Source: Rhodobacteraceae bacterium HLUCCO07 (GTDB lineage: Bacteria > Pseudomonadota > Alphaproteobacteria > Rhodobacterales > Rhodobacteraceae). From it: a DNA stretch of 64,000 bases. How positions within the stretch are numbered: the first letter of the stretch is position 1; each line of letters starts with the position of its first letter. Shown here in pieces: positions 9,504-18,287 of the stretch. Both the position numbers and the translations under genes were made by a program. The notes beneath the pieces are model-generated. The model had not been told where the DNA came from, searched no databases, and saw only the letters and a program-made list of their open reading frames with translations. The stretch is taken from assembly GCA_001314705.1 (NCBI GenBank), contig LJSU01000019.1, forward strand, positions 248,001 through 312,000, written 5' to 3'.

Positions 9504-10157
9504 ATGAAATTCTTTGTTGATACGGCCGAGATTGACGCGATTGCCGATTTGAGCGACCTGGGCATGGCCGACGGTGTCACGACAAACCCGTCGCTCATCA
9601 TGAAGTCGGGGCGCGATATCCTTGAAGTCACGAAAGAAATTGCCGAGCTTGTCGACGGCCCCGTCAGCGCCGAGGTGGTCGCGACCGAGGCCGAGGCAAT
9701 GATCGCCGAGGGTCGCAAGCTGGCCGAGATCGCCGACAATATCGCGATCAAGGTGCCGCTGACATGGGACGGGCTCAAGGCATGCAAGGTGCTGAGCACG
9801 GAAGGTCGCATGGTTAACGTGACCTTGTGTTTCAGCGTCAACCAAGCGCTTCTGGCGGCCAAGGCGGGCGCCAGTTTCATCAGCCCCTTCATCGGACGGC
9901 TTGATGACATCAATCTCGACGGGATGGAACTGATCGCCGATATCCGGCAGGTCTATGACAATTTCGGCTTCGAGACCGAGATCCTTGCCGCGTCGATCCG
10001 CAGCGTGAATCACATTGCCGATTGCGCCCGCATCGGTGCCGACGTGATCACCGCGCCGCCCAGCGTGATCAAGGCCATGGTGAACCATCCGCTGACCGAC
10101 AAGGGCCTTGCGGCCTTTATGGCCGATTGGGAAAAAACAGGGCAGAAAATCCTGTAA
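9504..10157 (+). CDS. fsa: transaldolase / fructose-6-phosphate aldolase (TalC-FSA type)
   Basis: 217-residue single-domain TIM barrel of the small class I aldolase family. It begins [10 protein letters not shown] and has TTNPSL near 26-31. The Schiff-base lysine is Lys83 in IAIKVPLT. This subfamily includes both transaldolases and fructose-6-phosphate aldolases, and the sequence alone does not settle which activity dominates. In Rhodobacterales it usually serves the non-oxidative pentose phosphate pathway. It is followed 39 bases later by the DUF484-xerC pair. Confidence 0.92.
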   Translation: MKFFVDTAEIDAIADLSDLGMADGVTTNPSLIMKSGRDILEVTKEIAELVDGPVSAEVVATEAEAMIAEGRKLAEIADNIAIKVPLTWDGLKACKVLSTEGRMVNVTLCFSVNQALLAAKAGASFISPFIGRLDDINLDGMELIADIRQVYDNFGFETEILAASIRSVNHIADCARIGADVITAPPSVIKAMVNHPLTDKGLAAFMADWEKTGQKIL

Positions 10158-10196
10158 AGGCATGTTATAAAGGCCGAAATACATGTTGAGGACACA

Positions 10197-10904
10197 ATGA
10201 GCAGCAAGCCCGGGTTGGAGGACAGCCTTCGCGACAAGATCATCGCGGATCCGGATTTCATTCTTGAGGATCAAGATGTTATGCATGCACTCATCGCAGC
10301 GAACGAGCGCGCGATGGGTGGTAATATCGTTGACCTCCGGGGCATTGCGATGGAACGGCTCGAGGCGCGTCTTGATCGGCTGGAGGACACCCATCGCTCG
10401 GTCATCGCTGCCGCTTACGAGAACCTTGCAGGCACCAACCAGGTGCACCGGGCGATTCTGCGGATGCTCGATCCGCTCGAATTCGAAGTATTCCTGCGAG
10501 ACCTTGGCGGCGACGTCGCCGATATCCTGCGGGTCGATTCCATCAAGCTGGTGCTCGAATCGGTTCAGAATGACGACGATCCGGTTGTGCAGCGATTGGG
10601 CGATGTCCTGTCGGTGGCCGAACCGGGATATATCGACCATTACCTGACAGCTGGGCGCGACGCACCGGTGCGGCAAGTGACTTTGCGCCAGGTCAACGAG
10701 GGCAATGACACGGTTTTCGGCGAGATGGCAGGCTGGATCCGCTCCGAGGCATGCCTGAAACTCGATTTCGGCGAAGGCCGTTTGCCGGGGATGCTGATCA
10801 TGGGATCGGAGGACCCGCACCAGTTCACCCCGCAGCAAGGCACTGATCTTTTGTCATTTTTCGCAGGCGTATTTGAAAGGGCCATGCGCCGCTGGCTGGC
10901 ATGA
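10197..10904 (+). CDS. DUF484 family protein
   Basis: 235 residues. The N-terminal helical part (about 1-75) has the typical DUF484 start with DxxFILEDQDVMHAL. The rest (about 80-230) resembles a GAF-like sensory fold. DUF484 genes are commonly placed just before xerC, as here, with a 4-base ATGA overlap indicating translational coupling. The molecular role is unknown; context suggests a link to chromosome dimer resolution, which is inference. Confidence 0.88.
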   Translation: MSSKPGLEDSLRDKIIADPDFILEDQDVMHALIAANERAMGGNIVDLRGIAMERLEARLDRLEDTHRSVIAAAYENLAGTNQVHRAILRMLDPLEFEVFLRDLGGDVADILRVDSIKLVLESVQNDDDPVVQRLGDVLSVAEPGYIDHYLTAGRDAPVRQVTLRQVNEGNDTVFGEMAGWIRSEACLKLDFGEGRLPGMLIMGSEDPHQFTPQQGTDLLSFFAGVFERAMRRWLA

Positions 10905-11824
10905 GCCTGATTTCCCCCGCCGCACGCGATGCTCTTGAAGGCTGGCTTGCAGGGCAAAGGGCGCTCAGGGGCGCCGCGGAGAACACACTCGACGCCTATG
11001 CGCGCGACGTAACCGGATTCTTGACCTTCATTACCGAACACAAGGGCGCGAGCCAGGGGATCAAGCCCCTGATGAGGCTCAGCGTGTCGGACATGCGCAG
11101 CTGGATGGCGTTCACCCGTGGGCAAGGGGTCGGACCACGCTCGATGGCGCGAAAACTCTCGGCGGTAAAGAGCTTCCTGCGTTGGTTGTCCGAGCGTGAA
11201 GGTGCCGAGATCTCGGCAGTGCTCGCTGCGCGCGCCCCGAGATTCCAAAACAAGCTACCACGCCCATTGGCAGAGGACGCAGCGCGCCGGATGCTCGACA
11301 CGATCGGCCTTCAGTCGCAGGAACCGTGGGTTGCGGCGCGCGACGTGGCTGTTCTGACCCTCCTGTATGGTTGCGGATTACGAATTTCCGAGGCTTTGGG
11401 ACTGGATGGGCAGGACGCACCTTTGCCAGAGGTCCTCAGGATTATCGGCAAGGGAGGTAAAGAAAGGGTTATCCCGGTGATCCCTGCTGCGCGTGATGCT
11501 GTCGGACGCTATCTTGACCTCTGCCCATGGTCCAAAGAGGCAGGTGCCCCCTTGTTCCGAGGGGTGCGCGGTGGCAGGCTTTCGCCTCGGTCGATACAGA
11601 AGACGATGGCACAAGCGCGGATGCAGTTGGGCCTGCCTGCAAGCGCGACACCGCACGCGATGCGGCACAGCTTTGCCACGCATCTGCTGGGCGCGGGTGG
11701 TGATTTACGCGCCATACAGGAGCTTCTGGGCCATGCCTCGCTTTCAATGACACAGACCTATACAAGCGTCGATCAGGCCCGACTTATGGAAGTTTACGAC
11801 AAGGCTCACCCCAAGGCAGGCTGA
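10901..11824 (+). CDS. xerC: tyrosine recombinase XerC
   Basis: XerC acts with XerD at dif to resolve chromosome dimers. The 307 residues have an N-terminal SAM-like core-binding domain (about 1-105) and a catalytic domain with all active residues: Arg161 (CGLRISE), Lys187 (GKGGKER), His252 and Arg255 (HAMRHS), His278 (LGHAS), Tyr287 (TQTYT). It overlaps the DUF484 gene by 4 bases. I saw no dif-like site nearby. This is the housekeeping enzyme rather than an element integrase. Confidence 0.95.
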   Translation: MSLISPAARDALEGWLAGQRALRGAAENTLDAYARDVTGFLTFITEHKGASQGIKPLMRLSVSDMRSWMAFTRGQGVGPRSMARKLSAVKSFLRWLSEREGAEISAVLAARAPRFQNKLPRPLAEDAARRMLDTIGLQSQEPWVAARDVAVLTLLYGCGLRISEALGLDGQDAPLPEVLRIIGKGGKERVIPVIPAARDAVGRYLDLCPWSKEAGAPLFRGVRGGRLSPRSIQKTMAQARMQLGLPASATPHAMRHSFATHLLGAGGDLRAIQELLGHASLSMTQTYTSVDQARLMEVYDKAHPKAG

Positions 11825-11841
11825 GCATCGGGAAGTAAGAT

Positions 11842-12546
11842 ATGTCAAACTATTTCAAAGCCTTATCCGTTCACCTTCTGACCGCAACCGGCGCCGTTTT
11901 CGCGATGCTTGCGATGCTGGCGGCGGCGGGGCACGACTGGGATCTGATGTTCCTGTGGCTGGTGGTGGCCTTTGCAGTCGACGGAATAGACGGGCCGTTG
12001 GCGCGCAAGTATCATGTGAAACACTATGCGGACGAGTTCGACGGGGTGCTTCTGGACCTGATCATCGATTATCTGACCTATGTGTTCATTCCGGCCTATG
12101 CGCTCTTTGAATCGGGGCTGCTGGGAGGCTGGACAGGCTGGGCTGCGATCATCGTGATCACCTATGCGTCGGCGCTTTACTTTTCCGATACGCGCATGAA
12201 AACAAAGGACAATTCCTTTTCCGGATTTCCCGGTTGCTGGAACATGCTGGCGATCGTGATCTTCGCGCTGAAACCGGATTTCTGGATCTGTCTCACCCTG
12301 ATCGTCGTGCTGGCCGCAAGCATGTTCACATCGCTCAAGTTCGTTCACCCGGTGCGCACCAAGAGGTGGAAAAACGTAACGTTACCAATGGCTTTCGCCT
12401 GGACCTCCTTTGCCGGCTGGGCGGCCTGGGTGGATTTTCACCCCGAGAGCTGGGCCAGTTGGGGGTTGATCGTGACAAGCATTTACCTGCTGTTCGCGGG
12501 GATCGCGCAGCAGCTCATTCCCGAGCGCAACGCCCCACAGGGTTAA
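11842..12546 (+). CDS. pcs: phosphatidylcholine synthase Pcs
   Basis: Pcs condenses choline with CDP-diacylglycerol to make phosphatidylcholine directly, a pathway typical of Alphaproteobacteria. The 234-residue membrane protein has about eight hydrophobic segments. It carries the Pcs-specific form of the CDP-alcohol phosphotransferase signature, DG-x2-AR-x12-G-x3-D-x3-D, with Asp50, Gly51, Ala54, Arg55, Gly68, Asp72 and Asp76. The x12 spacing, rather than x8, separates Pcs from phosphatidylserine or phosphatidylglycerophosphate synthases. It sits 17 bases after xerC. Its TAA stop lies inside the first GTTAAC of repeat copy B. Confidence 0.93.
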   Translation: MSNYFKALSVHLLTATGAVFAMLAMLAAAGHDWDLMFLWLVVAFAVDGIDGPLARKYHVKHYADEFDGVLLDLIIDYLTYVFIPAYALFESGLLGGWTGWAAIIVITYASALYFSDTRMKTKDNSFSGFPGCWNMLAIVIFALKPDFWICLTLIVVLAASMFTSLKFVHPVRTKRWKNVTLPMAFAWTSFAGWAAWVDFHPESWASWGLIVTSIYLLFAGIAQQLIPERNAPQG

Positions 12547-12649
12547 CACGGGTTTTCGGCGAAAAATCGGGGGGTGATATGTGTATGACTCCCGGCTGCC
12601 GCCCGGCTGCCGGGCAAATGCGGCGACGGGCGGGCAAAGTCAGGTTAAC
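12542..12649 (+). repeat. GTTAAC-bounded 108-bp intergenic repeat, copy B
   Basis: GTTAAC at 12542-12547 and 12644-12649. The core has TCGGGGGGTGATAT and two 11-base CCGGCTGCC units followed by GGGCAAA. It fills the gap between the convergent pcs and ogt genes. The right flank reads GCGGCGCGCGG and then meets the ogt stop codon. It has exactly the same length as copy A. Confidence 0.78.
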
Positions 12650-12667
12650 GCGGCGCGCGGTGCGGGC

Positions 12668-13120
12668 TCAGATCAACAGGCCCGCGGCACCCTCGTGGCG
12701 CAGAAGCCAGACCTTGGTTTCCACGCCGACGCCACCGGAGAACCCGCCCAGCCCGTTCGCCGCCAGAACACGGTGACACGGAATGATCACGGGGATCGGG
12801 TTGGCGCCGCACGCCTGTCCCACCGCTTGCGCCGGGTGTTCCAGATCGCGGGCGATGTCGCCATAGGTACGGGTCTCGCCCGGTGGGATCGCCAGCATCG
12901 CATTGCATACCGCGCGCTGGAACGCCGAGCCCTCGACCCGCAACGGCAGCTCGAAAGAGAACCGGCTACCGTCGAAGTAGGCGGCAAGCTGCGCGCGCGC
13001 CTCGGTCAGGAGCGGGGTCTCGTCGGCGCCCTGCCCGCCCCACTCGGCGCGGGTGATGGCACCCTCGTGTTCGGTGAGGGTGAAGGAGCCGGTGGGCGTT
13101 TCAAGCGTAAGGCATGGCAT
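12668..13120 (-). CDS. ogt: methylated-DNA--protein-cysteine methyltransferase Ogt
   Basis: A suicide repair protein that takes the alkyl group from O6-alkylguanine (and O4-alkylthymine) onto a cysteine. The 150 residues are the Ogt/AGT core, with the reactive Cys115 in the invariant IPCHRV motif and the helix-turn-helix region TYGDIARDL near 85-95. There is no Ada N-terminal domain. It is convergent with pcs across repeat B. The upstream gene on the same strand, ileS, lies 68 bases away, so cotranscription is possible but unproven. Confidence 0.94.
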   Translation of the reverse strand: MPCLTLETPTGSFTLTEHEGAITRAEWGGQGADETPLLTEARAQLAAYFDGSRFSFELPLRVEGSAFQRAVCNAMLAIPPGETRTYGDIARDLEHPAQAVGQACGANPIPVIIPCHRVLAANGLGGFSGGVGVETKVWLLRHEGAAGLLI

Positions 13121-13188
13121 ATGGGGATAATGTCAGCAAAGCCACCGGTCGGGAAGGTGGGTTGCCCCGCCCTCCCCTTGTGGCCGGA

Positions 13189-16134
13189 TCACCCCAGCGC
13201 CGCGTCACAGCGTCCGCAAACACCCGGGTGCCGATGCGTGCCCACATCGGGCAGGATCTTCCAGCAGCGCCCGCATTTCTGCCCCTCGGCCTTTTCGAAC
13301 ACCACGCCCACGCCTTCGATCTCGGGCAGGCGGAACGCCTCTTGCGGGAGCGGATCGGCGGTAAGCGAAATGGCCGAAGTGATGCAGAGATCGGCGAAAT
13401 CGACCGATTTCAGCGCCGCGAGCATCTCGGCGTCGCGGACATGCACGACCGGGGCCGCTTCGAGCGAGGCGCCGATCACCTTTTCGGCGCGCTGCACTTC
13501 GAGCGCTGCGGTCACCACCCGGCGCGCGCGGCGGATCATGGCCCATTTCGCCGCCAGCGGCTCGTCGAGCCAGTCGGCGGGGGTGTCGGGGATATCCTGC
13601 AAATGCACCGAACTGTCGTCGCCCGGGAAGCGCGAAAGCCAGACATCCTCCATGGTGAATACGAGGATCGGGGCAAGCCACGTGGTCAGGCGGTGGAACA
13701 GGATGTCGAGCACGCTGCGCGCGGCGCGGGCGCGATCACTGTCGCCGTCGCAATAGAGCACGTCCTTGCGGATGTCGAAATAGAAGGCCGAAAGGTCCAC
13801 CGTGCAGAAATTGAAGATGTCCGAGAACACGTCCTGGAAATCGAACGCCCGGTAGCCCGTGCGCACCTTGTGATCCAGTTCGGCAATGCGATGCAGCACC
13901 CAACGCTCCAGCTCGGGCATGTCCCCGGGGGCGACGCGCTGCGCCTCGTCGAACTGCGCAAGGCTGCCCAGCATGAAGCGCATGGTGTTGCGCAACCTGC
14001 GGTAGCTGTCGGCCACGCCCTTGAGGATTTCCGGGCCGATCCGCTGGTCGGCGGTGTAATCGGTCTGCGCCACCCAGAGGCGAAGGATATCGGCGCCGTA
14101 TTGTTTCACCACCTCGTCGGGCAGGATCGTGTTGCCGAGGCTCTTGGACATCTTGTTGCCCTTGGCATCGAGGGTAAAGCCATGCGTGACCACGTTGCGA
14201 TAAGGCGCGCGCCCCATCGTGCCGCAGGCCTGGAGCATCGAGGAATGGAACCAGCCGCGATGCTGGTCGGTCCCTTCGAGATAGACATCGGCAATGCCGT
14301 CGGGGGTGCCGTCGGGGCGGTCGCGCAGCACGAAGGCATGGGTCGAGCCACTGTCGAACCAGACATCGAGCACGTCAAAGACCTGTTCCCAAGCGTCGGG
14401 ATCGTAATCGGACCCGAGGAACCGTTCCTTGGCGCCCTCCTTGTACCACGCATCCGCGCCCTCGGCCTCGAAGGCCTCGACGATGCGCCTGTTCACCTTC
14501 TCGTCCCGCAGAAGGAAATCGTCATCCGTGGGCAACGCGCCCTTTTTCACGAAACAGGTGAGTGGCACGCCCCAGGCGCGTTGCCGGGACAGCACCCAGT
14601 CGGGGCGCGTCTCGATCATCGAGTAGAGCCGGTTGCGCCCGGAAGGCGGCGTGAATGTCACCAGTTCGTTGATCGAGGTCAGCGCGCGTTCGCGGATCGT
14701 GGTGCCGTGGGTGTCGTTGCCGCCCGCCGGCCTGTCGATGGCGGCAAACCATTGCGGCGTGTTGCGATAGATCACCGGCGCCTTGGAACGCCAGGAATGC
14801 GGATAGCTGTGCTTGATCTTGCCGCGCGCCAAGAGGCCGCCGACGGAGGCGAGCTTGTCGATCACGGCCTTGTTGGCGTCGCCTTCCTTACCCTTCTCGG
14901 TCAGGATGCGCGTGCCGCCGAAAAACGGCAGATCAGGGCGGAACGAGCCGTCGTCCATCACGTTATAGGTGATGACCTGTTCGAGCATCCCAAGCCCCCG
15001 GTAAAGCTCGTATTCCTCCATCCCGTGGGAGGGGGCGCAATGGACGAAACCGGTGCCTTCCTCGTCGGTGACGAAATCGGCCGCGCGGAAATCGCGGGGG
15101 TCATCCCATTCGCCGCCCGCGCCTTCGGCATGGGCGAGCGGATGCAGGAGAGAAAGGCCCGACAGCTCGTCGGCGCTCACGTCGCGGACGCGTTTCCACA
15201 TGCCATCGCTGAGCCGCGCGCGGGTGAGCGTGTCATGGGCGAGATTGTCGGCAAGGATGAAACGGTCGCCGGGCGCGGCCCAGCATTCCTCGGGCGTGTC
15301 GGTCACTTCGTAGAGGCCATAGGAGATGTCGGCGCCATAGACCACCGCCTTGTTCGACGGGATGGTCCAGGGGGTGGTGGTCCAGATCACCACGAACGCG
15401 CCCAGAAGGTCAGTGTCGATACAGGCGTCTTTCTCGGCGAAGTGATCGGCTGCGGCGACGCGGAACTTCACCCAGACGGTAAAGCTCTCCTTGTCATGGT
15501 ATTCCACCTCGGCCTCGGCCAGCGCGGTCTTTTCCACGGGCGACCACATCACCGGTTTCGAGCCCTGGTAGAGCGTGCCGTTCATCAGGAACTTCTGGAA
15601 CTCCTCGGCGATCACCGCTTCGGCGTGGAAATCCATGGTGAGGTAGGGGTCGGCCCAGTTGCCGGTGACGCCGAGGCGCTTGAACTCCTCGCGCTGGATG
15701 TCGATCCAGCCTTCGGCGAAGCTGCGGCATTCCTGGCGGAAGGCGACGACATCGACCTTGTCCTTGTCGAGCCCCTTGGCGCGGTATTCTTCCTCGATCT
15801 TCCATTCGATGGGCAGGCCGTGGCAATCCCAGCCGGGGACATAGCGCGAATCGTGGCCCATCATCTGGTGGCTGCGCACGATCATGTCCTTGATCACCTT
15901 GTTGAGCGCGTGGCCGATATGCAGGTGGCCGTTGGCATAGGGCGGGCCGTCATGCAGCACGAAATCGGGGCGGTCCGGTTTCTCGCGCAGACGGTCATAG
16001 ATGCCGATCCGCTCCCAGCGATCCAGCCACTCGGGTTCGCGCTTGGGCAGGCCCGCGCGCATCGGGAAATCGGTTTGCGGCAGGTTGAGCGTGTCTTTGT
16101 AATCGGGGGTCTGTGCGGGGGTCTGGTCGGCCAT
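13189..16134 (-). CDS. ileS: isoleucyl-tRNA synthetase
   Basis: Charges tRNA-Ile with isoleucine and edits misactivated valine. The 981-residue class I synthetase has HLHIGH at 70-75, the CP1 editing domain in the middle, KMSKS at about 661-665, and an anticodon-binding region. It ends with a C-terminal zinc finger of four cysteines (CGRCW ... CGRC, about 953-976). The length is slightly above E. coli (938). A long open frame on the opposite strand is a codon-bias artefact. Identification is secure. Confidence 0.97.
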   Translation of the reverse strand: MADQTPAQTPDYKDTLNLPQTDFPMRAGLPKREPEWLDRWERIGIYDRLREKPDRPDFVLHDGPPYANGHLHIGHALNKVIKDMIVRSHQMMGHDSRYVPGWDCHGLPIEWKIEEEYRAKGLDKDKVDVVAFRQECRSFAEGWIDIQREEFKRLGVTGNWADPYLTMDFHAEAVIAEEFQKFLMNGTLYQGSKPVMWSPVEKTALAEAEVEYHDKESFTVWVKFRVAAADHFAEKDACIDTDLLGAFVVIWTTTPWTIPSNKAVVYGADISYGLYEVTDTPEECWAAPGDRFILADNLAHDTLTRARLSDGMWKRVRDVSADELSGLSLLHPLAHAEGAGGEWDDPRDFRAADFVTDEEGTGFVHCAPSHGMEEYELYRGLGMLEQVITYNVMDDGSFRPDLPFFGGTRILTEKGKEGDANKAVIDKLASVGGLLARGKIKHSYPHSWRSKAPVIYRNTPQWFAAIDRPAGGNDTHGTTIRERALTSINELVTFTPPSGRNRLYSMIETRPDWVLSRQRAWGVPLTCFVKKGALPTDDDFLLRDEKVNRRIVEAFEAEGADAWYKEGAKERFLGSDYDPDAWEQVFDVLDVWFDSGSTHAFVLRDRPDGTPDGIADVYLEGTDQHRGWFHSSMLQACGTMGRAPYRNVVTHGFTLDAKGNKMSKSLGNTILPDEVVKQYGADILRLWVAQTDYTADQRIGPEILKGVADSYRRLRNTMRFMLGSLAQFDEAQRVAPGDMPELERWVLHRIAELDHKVRTGYRAFDFQDVFSDIFNFCTVDLSAFYFDIRKDVLYCDGDSDRARAARSVLDILFHRLTTWLAPILVFTMEDVWLSRFPGDDSSVHLQDIPDTPADWLDEPLAAKWAMIRRARRVVTAALEVQRAEKVIGASLEAAPVVHVRDAEMLAALKSVDFADLCITSAISLTADPLPQEAFRLPEIEGVGVVFEKAEGQKCGRCWKILPDVGTHRHPGVCGRCDAALG

Positions 16135-16144
16135 GACCGTGGTC

Positions 16145-16294
16145 TCACTTTGAATTCGAGGAATGGGAGGGTTCTAGATCGGCGCGGTGTCTCATACGCC
16201 TTTGCCCGGCGGCCCGCTTGATCAGGGCGCCGGGGATATAATTCGGATAATGATCGCGAACCCAGTCATCTTGTCCGGCGTTATAGGCGCGCAT
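16145..16294 (-). CDS. possible small protein upstream of ileS
   Basis: A 49-codon frame starting MRAYNAGQDD and ending just before ileS. The same frame stays open and protein-like further upstream (PQPKEDAQALDPVA) but has no ATG or GTG there, so the true start is unclear. There is no good ribosome-binding site. It could be a real short gene, the remnant of a longer one, or chance. I do not recognise it. Confidence 0.3.
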   Translation of the reverse strand: MRAYNAGQDDWVRDHYPNYIPGALIKRAAGQRRMRHRADLEPSHSSNSK

Positions 16295-16378
16295 TGCGAC
16301 AGGGTCCAGTGCCTGTGCATCCTCTTTCGGTTGGGGTCGAATGGCGATAGTCTGACTGTTCCAAGCAGGGAAAATGCC

Positions 16379-16786
16379 ATGACGACACTGCCCCCGAGAT
16401 TCGATGTGACCCGCGACGAGATCGCGCGCGTGGTCGAGGCATTCTATGCCCGCATTCGCGCGCATCCCGGGCTGGGCCCGGTCTTTGCCGCGCATGTCGA
16501 CGACTGGCCCGCCCATGAGGCGCGGATCGTGGATTTCTGGGTCAATGCGATCCTCTACGAGCGGTGCTATGACGGCAACCCCGTGGCGGTGCATCGCGCG
16601 GCGGGCAATGTGCGACCGGGCATGTTCGACACCTGGCTGTCGCTGTTTGACCGGGTGCTGGTGCAGGAGTTGCGCGCGGATCAGGCGGCGGCGTGGTCGG
16701 CGCTGGCCCATCGCATCGGGCGGTCGCTGCGCGCCGGCGTGGTCGAGCGGATGCGCGGGCCGGGGGGTGTGCCGATCCTGCGCTGA
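16379..16786 (+). CDS. group III truncated hemoglobin
   Basis: 135-residue 2-over-2 globin. The B10 tyrosine is Tyr23 (AFYARI), the probable proximal histidine is His72 (VHRAAG), and the group III tryptophan is Trp86. AGGGA lies 8 bases before the ATG at 16379. Members bind O2, NO or peroxide-like ligands; their role is uncertain and some are tied to nitrosative stress or microaerobic life. It stands alone between ileS (divergent) and the ycjF end (convergent). Confidence 0.85.
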   Translation: MTTLPPRFDVTRDEIARVVEAFYARIRAHPGLGPVFAAHVDDWPAHEARIVDFWVNAILYERCYDGNPVAVHRAAGNVRPGMFDTWLSLFDRVLVQELRADQAAAWSALAHRIGRSLRAGVVERMRGPGGVPILR

Positions 16787-16839
16787 CGGGGTCGGGTCGG
16801 TCCTTTCCGGCCGGGCACGAGGGCGCGCGGCCGATCATT

Positions 16840-17844
16840 TCATGCCTCGCCCTTGTCCTTGCCGCCATCGAACAGCCCGCGAAGCGCACGCCCGACCAGC
16901 GCCGAGACCGAGGGCCGCCGAACCGTGGCAAAGGGCAACGGACGACAGACCTCGATCGCCGCCACCCCGACGCGGGCGGTGAGCGCGCCGTTGACCACGC
17001 CCTCGCCGAACCGGCGCGACAGCTTGCTGAGAAGCCCACCACCGGCGAGGCTTCCCAGCATGTCGTCGCCCACGGCCACCGCCCCCGTGGCCACCAGATG
17101 CGTGAGCACCGCACGGATGAGCCGCCAGCTTCCCAGCGTGCCGGAGCGACCACCATAGATCTCGGCAATGCGGCGGATCATGCGGATATTGGCGGTGAGC
17201 GCGGCGGCCACATCGGCCAGCGCCAGCGGCACCAGCGCCGTGATCAAGGCCACCTGCCGCGCCGCGCCTTCCACCTCGCGCAGGGCGCGGGCATCGAGCG
17301 GGGTCATCAACTCGGCCTCGGCCAGCCCCAGGAGCGTGGCGGTATCGAACTGGTCGGGCGCGCGCTCGGCCAGACGTTCGCGCCCCCATCTGAGGGCATC
17401 GCGCCCGGCATAAAGCGCATCAAGCCGCGCCAGAACATCGCGCGCTCCGGCAAGATCATCGCCCGCCAGCGCCTCGCTGGCGGCGCGGTGGATGAGGTCC
17501 ATGCGCCGCAGCCGCGCAAAGGCGGCCAACTCGCGCAGGGCGATCACGATGAGCACGATCACGAACGCCGCGAGAAGCCCGGTAACCGCCCAGCCGAGCA
17601 GGGGCGACCGGTCGAGCAGGCCATTGACGAAATCCCATGCCGCGACCGACACCACGGTAGCAAGGATCAGTCCGGCCAGCCCCCAGAACCAGCGCGCCAG
17701 CCGCGACGGGCGCGCCGTGGCCAGTGCCGCGACCGACTGCATGGCCCGTCCCTCGGGGACGGACTCGTCGGGCACGGGCGGGGCCTCGGAGGGGCCGCGC
17801 CCGGGCCTCTCGTCAAGGTCTATCAGGACCGGGCCGTTGGTCAT
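16840..17844 (-). CDS. YcjF-like TIGR01620/DUF697 membrane protein
   Basis: 334 residues with two adjacent membrane segments near 50-75 and 83-105, a helical middle, and a C-terminal DUF697-like domain with hydrophobic patches. This is the YcjF architecture. In E. coli ycjX and ycjF are adjacent members of the phage-shock (psp) regulon. Here it is the last gene of ycjX-GNAT-ycjF with 4-base overlaps, so coexpression is very likely. The biochemical function is unknown; a link to envelope stress is from family context. Confidence 0.85.
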   Translation of the reverse strand: MTNGPVLIDLDERPGRGPSEAPPVPDESVPEGRAMQSVAALATARPSRLARWFWGLAGLILATVVSVAAWDFVNGLLDRSPLLGWAVTGLLAAFVIVLIVIALRELAAFARLRRMDLIHRAASEALAGDDLAGARDVLARLDALYAGRDALRWGRERLAERAPDQFDTATLLGLAEAELMTPLDARALREVEGAARQVALITALVPLALADVAAALTANIRMIRRIAEIYGGRSGTLGSWRLIRAVLTHLVATGAVAVGDDMLGSLAGGGLLSKLSRRFGEGVVNGALTARVGVAAIEVCRPLPFATVRRPSVSALVGRALRGLFDGGKDKGEA

Positions 17845-18287
17845 GGCGCATTCCTTTCCCAGATCATCTGCACATCGGGCAGGCCATCGTCATTGCCCGC
17901 CCCGTTCGAGAGCCGCGCGGAATAGAACCCGTGGCGCGCGTAGAATGCCCGCGCGGCGCGATTGTCCTGCCCGGTCCAGAGTTCGAGCCGTTGCGCACCC
18001 GCCTGCGCCTCGGACAAGAGCCGCGAACCGATCCCCCGCCGCCGGGCCCGTGGATGGGTATAGAGCGCATGGATGCGCGCGCCGTCGCGGATGATGAACC
18101 CTTGCGTGCCCGCCGACGCTGTCAGCACACGCACCCTGCCCGCCCGCACCAGCCGGGCCAGCAATACCAGGTCCGAAAGCCGCGCCTTGGCGCCCTTGCC
18201 CGTGCCGGCGCCCGACCAGAGAATCCGGGCAATCGCGGCCAGATGCCAAAGCCGCGCCCGGCCCAGCCTTACAGTCAGGCGATTCAT
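17841..18287 (-). CDS. GNAT family N-acetyltransferase
   Basis: 148 residues from the ATG complementing 18285-18287, which overlaps the ycjX stop by 4 bases (ATGA). It also overlaps the ycjF start by 4 bases. The GNAT fold is seen in motif A (HPRARRRGIGSRLL, near 78-91) with the R-x-x-G-x-G/A acetyl-CoA loop, followed by NRAARAFYARHGF. The substrate is unknown. Its position inside the ycjX-ycjF pair suggests a shared pathway, but this could be a lineage-specific insertion. Confidence 0.85.
   Translation of the reverse strand: MNRLTVRLGRARLWHLAAIARILWSGAGTGKGAKARLSDLVLLARLVRAGRVRVLTASAGTQGFIIRDGARIHALYTHPRARRRGIGSRLLSEAQAGAQRLELWTGQDNRAARAFYARHGFYSARLSNGAGNDDGLPDVQMIWERNAP

Noticed and set aside
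9813-9818. GTTAAC in fsa (9813-9818) and in ruvA (1953-1958) as further repeat copies
   Set aside because: Both are inside conserved coding sequence, with no G-run or CGGCTGCC units and no partner hexamer about 108 bases away.
10901-11824. xerC as an integrase of a mobile element
   Set aside because: It has XerC length and motifs, is coupled to DUF484, and has no attachment repeats or cargo genes around it.
13114-16221. Very long plus-strand open frame opposite ileS
   Set aside because: It mirrors ileS codon for codon, is full of His/Arg/Gly low-complexity sequence, and has no ribosome-binding site. GC-rich codon bias makes such shadows. The same holds opposite sat (22207-24306), ptsP (33273-35621) and dnaG.
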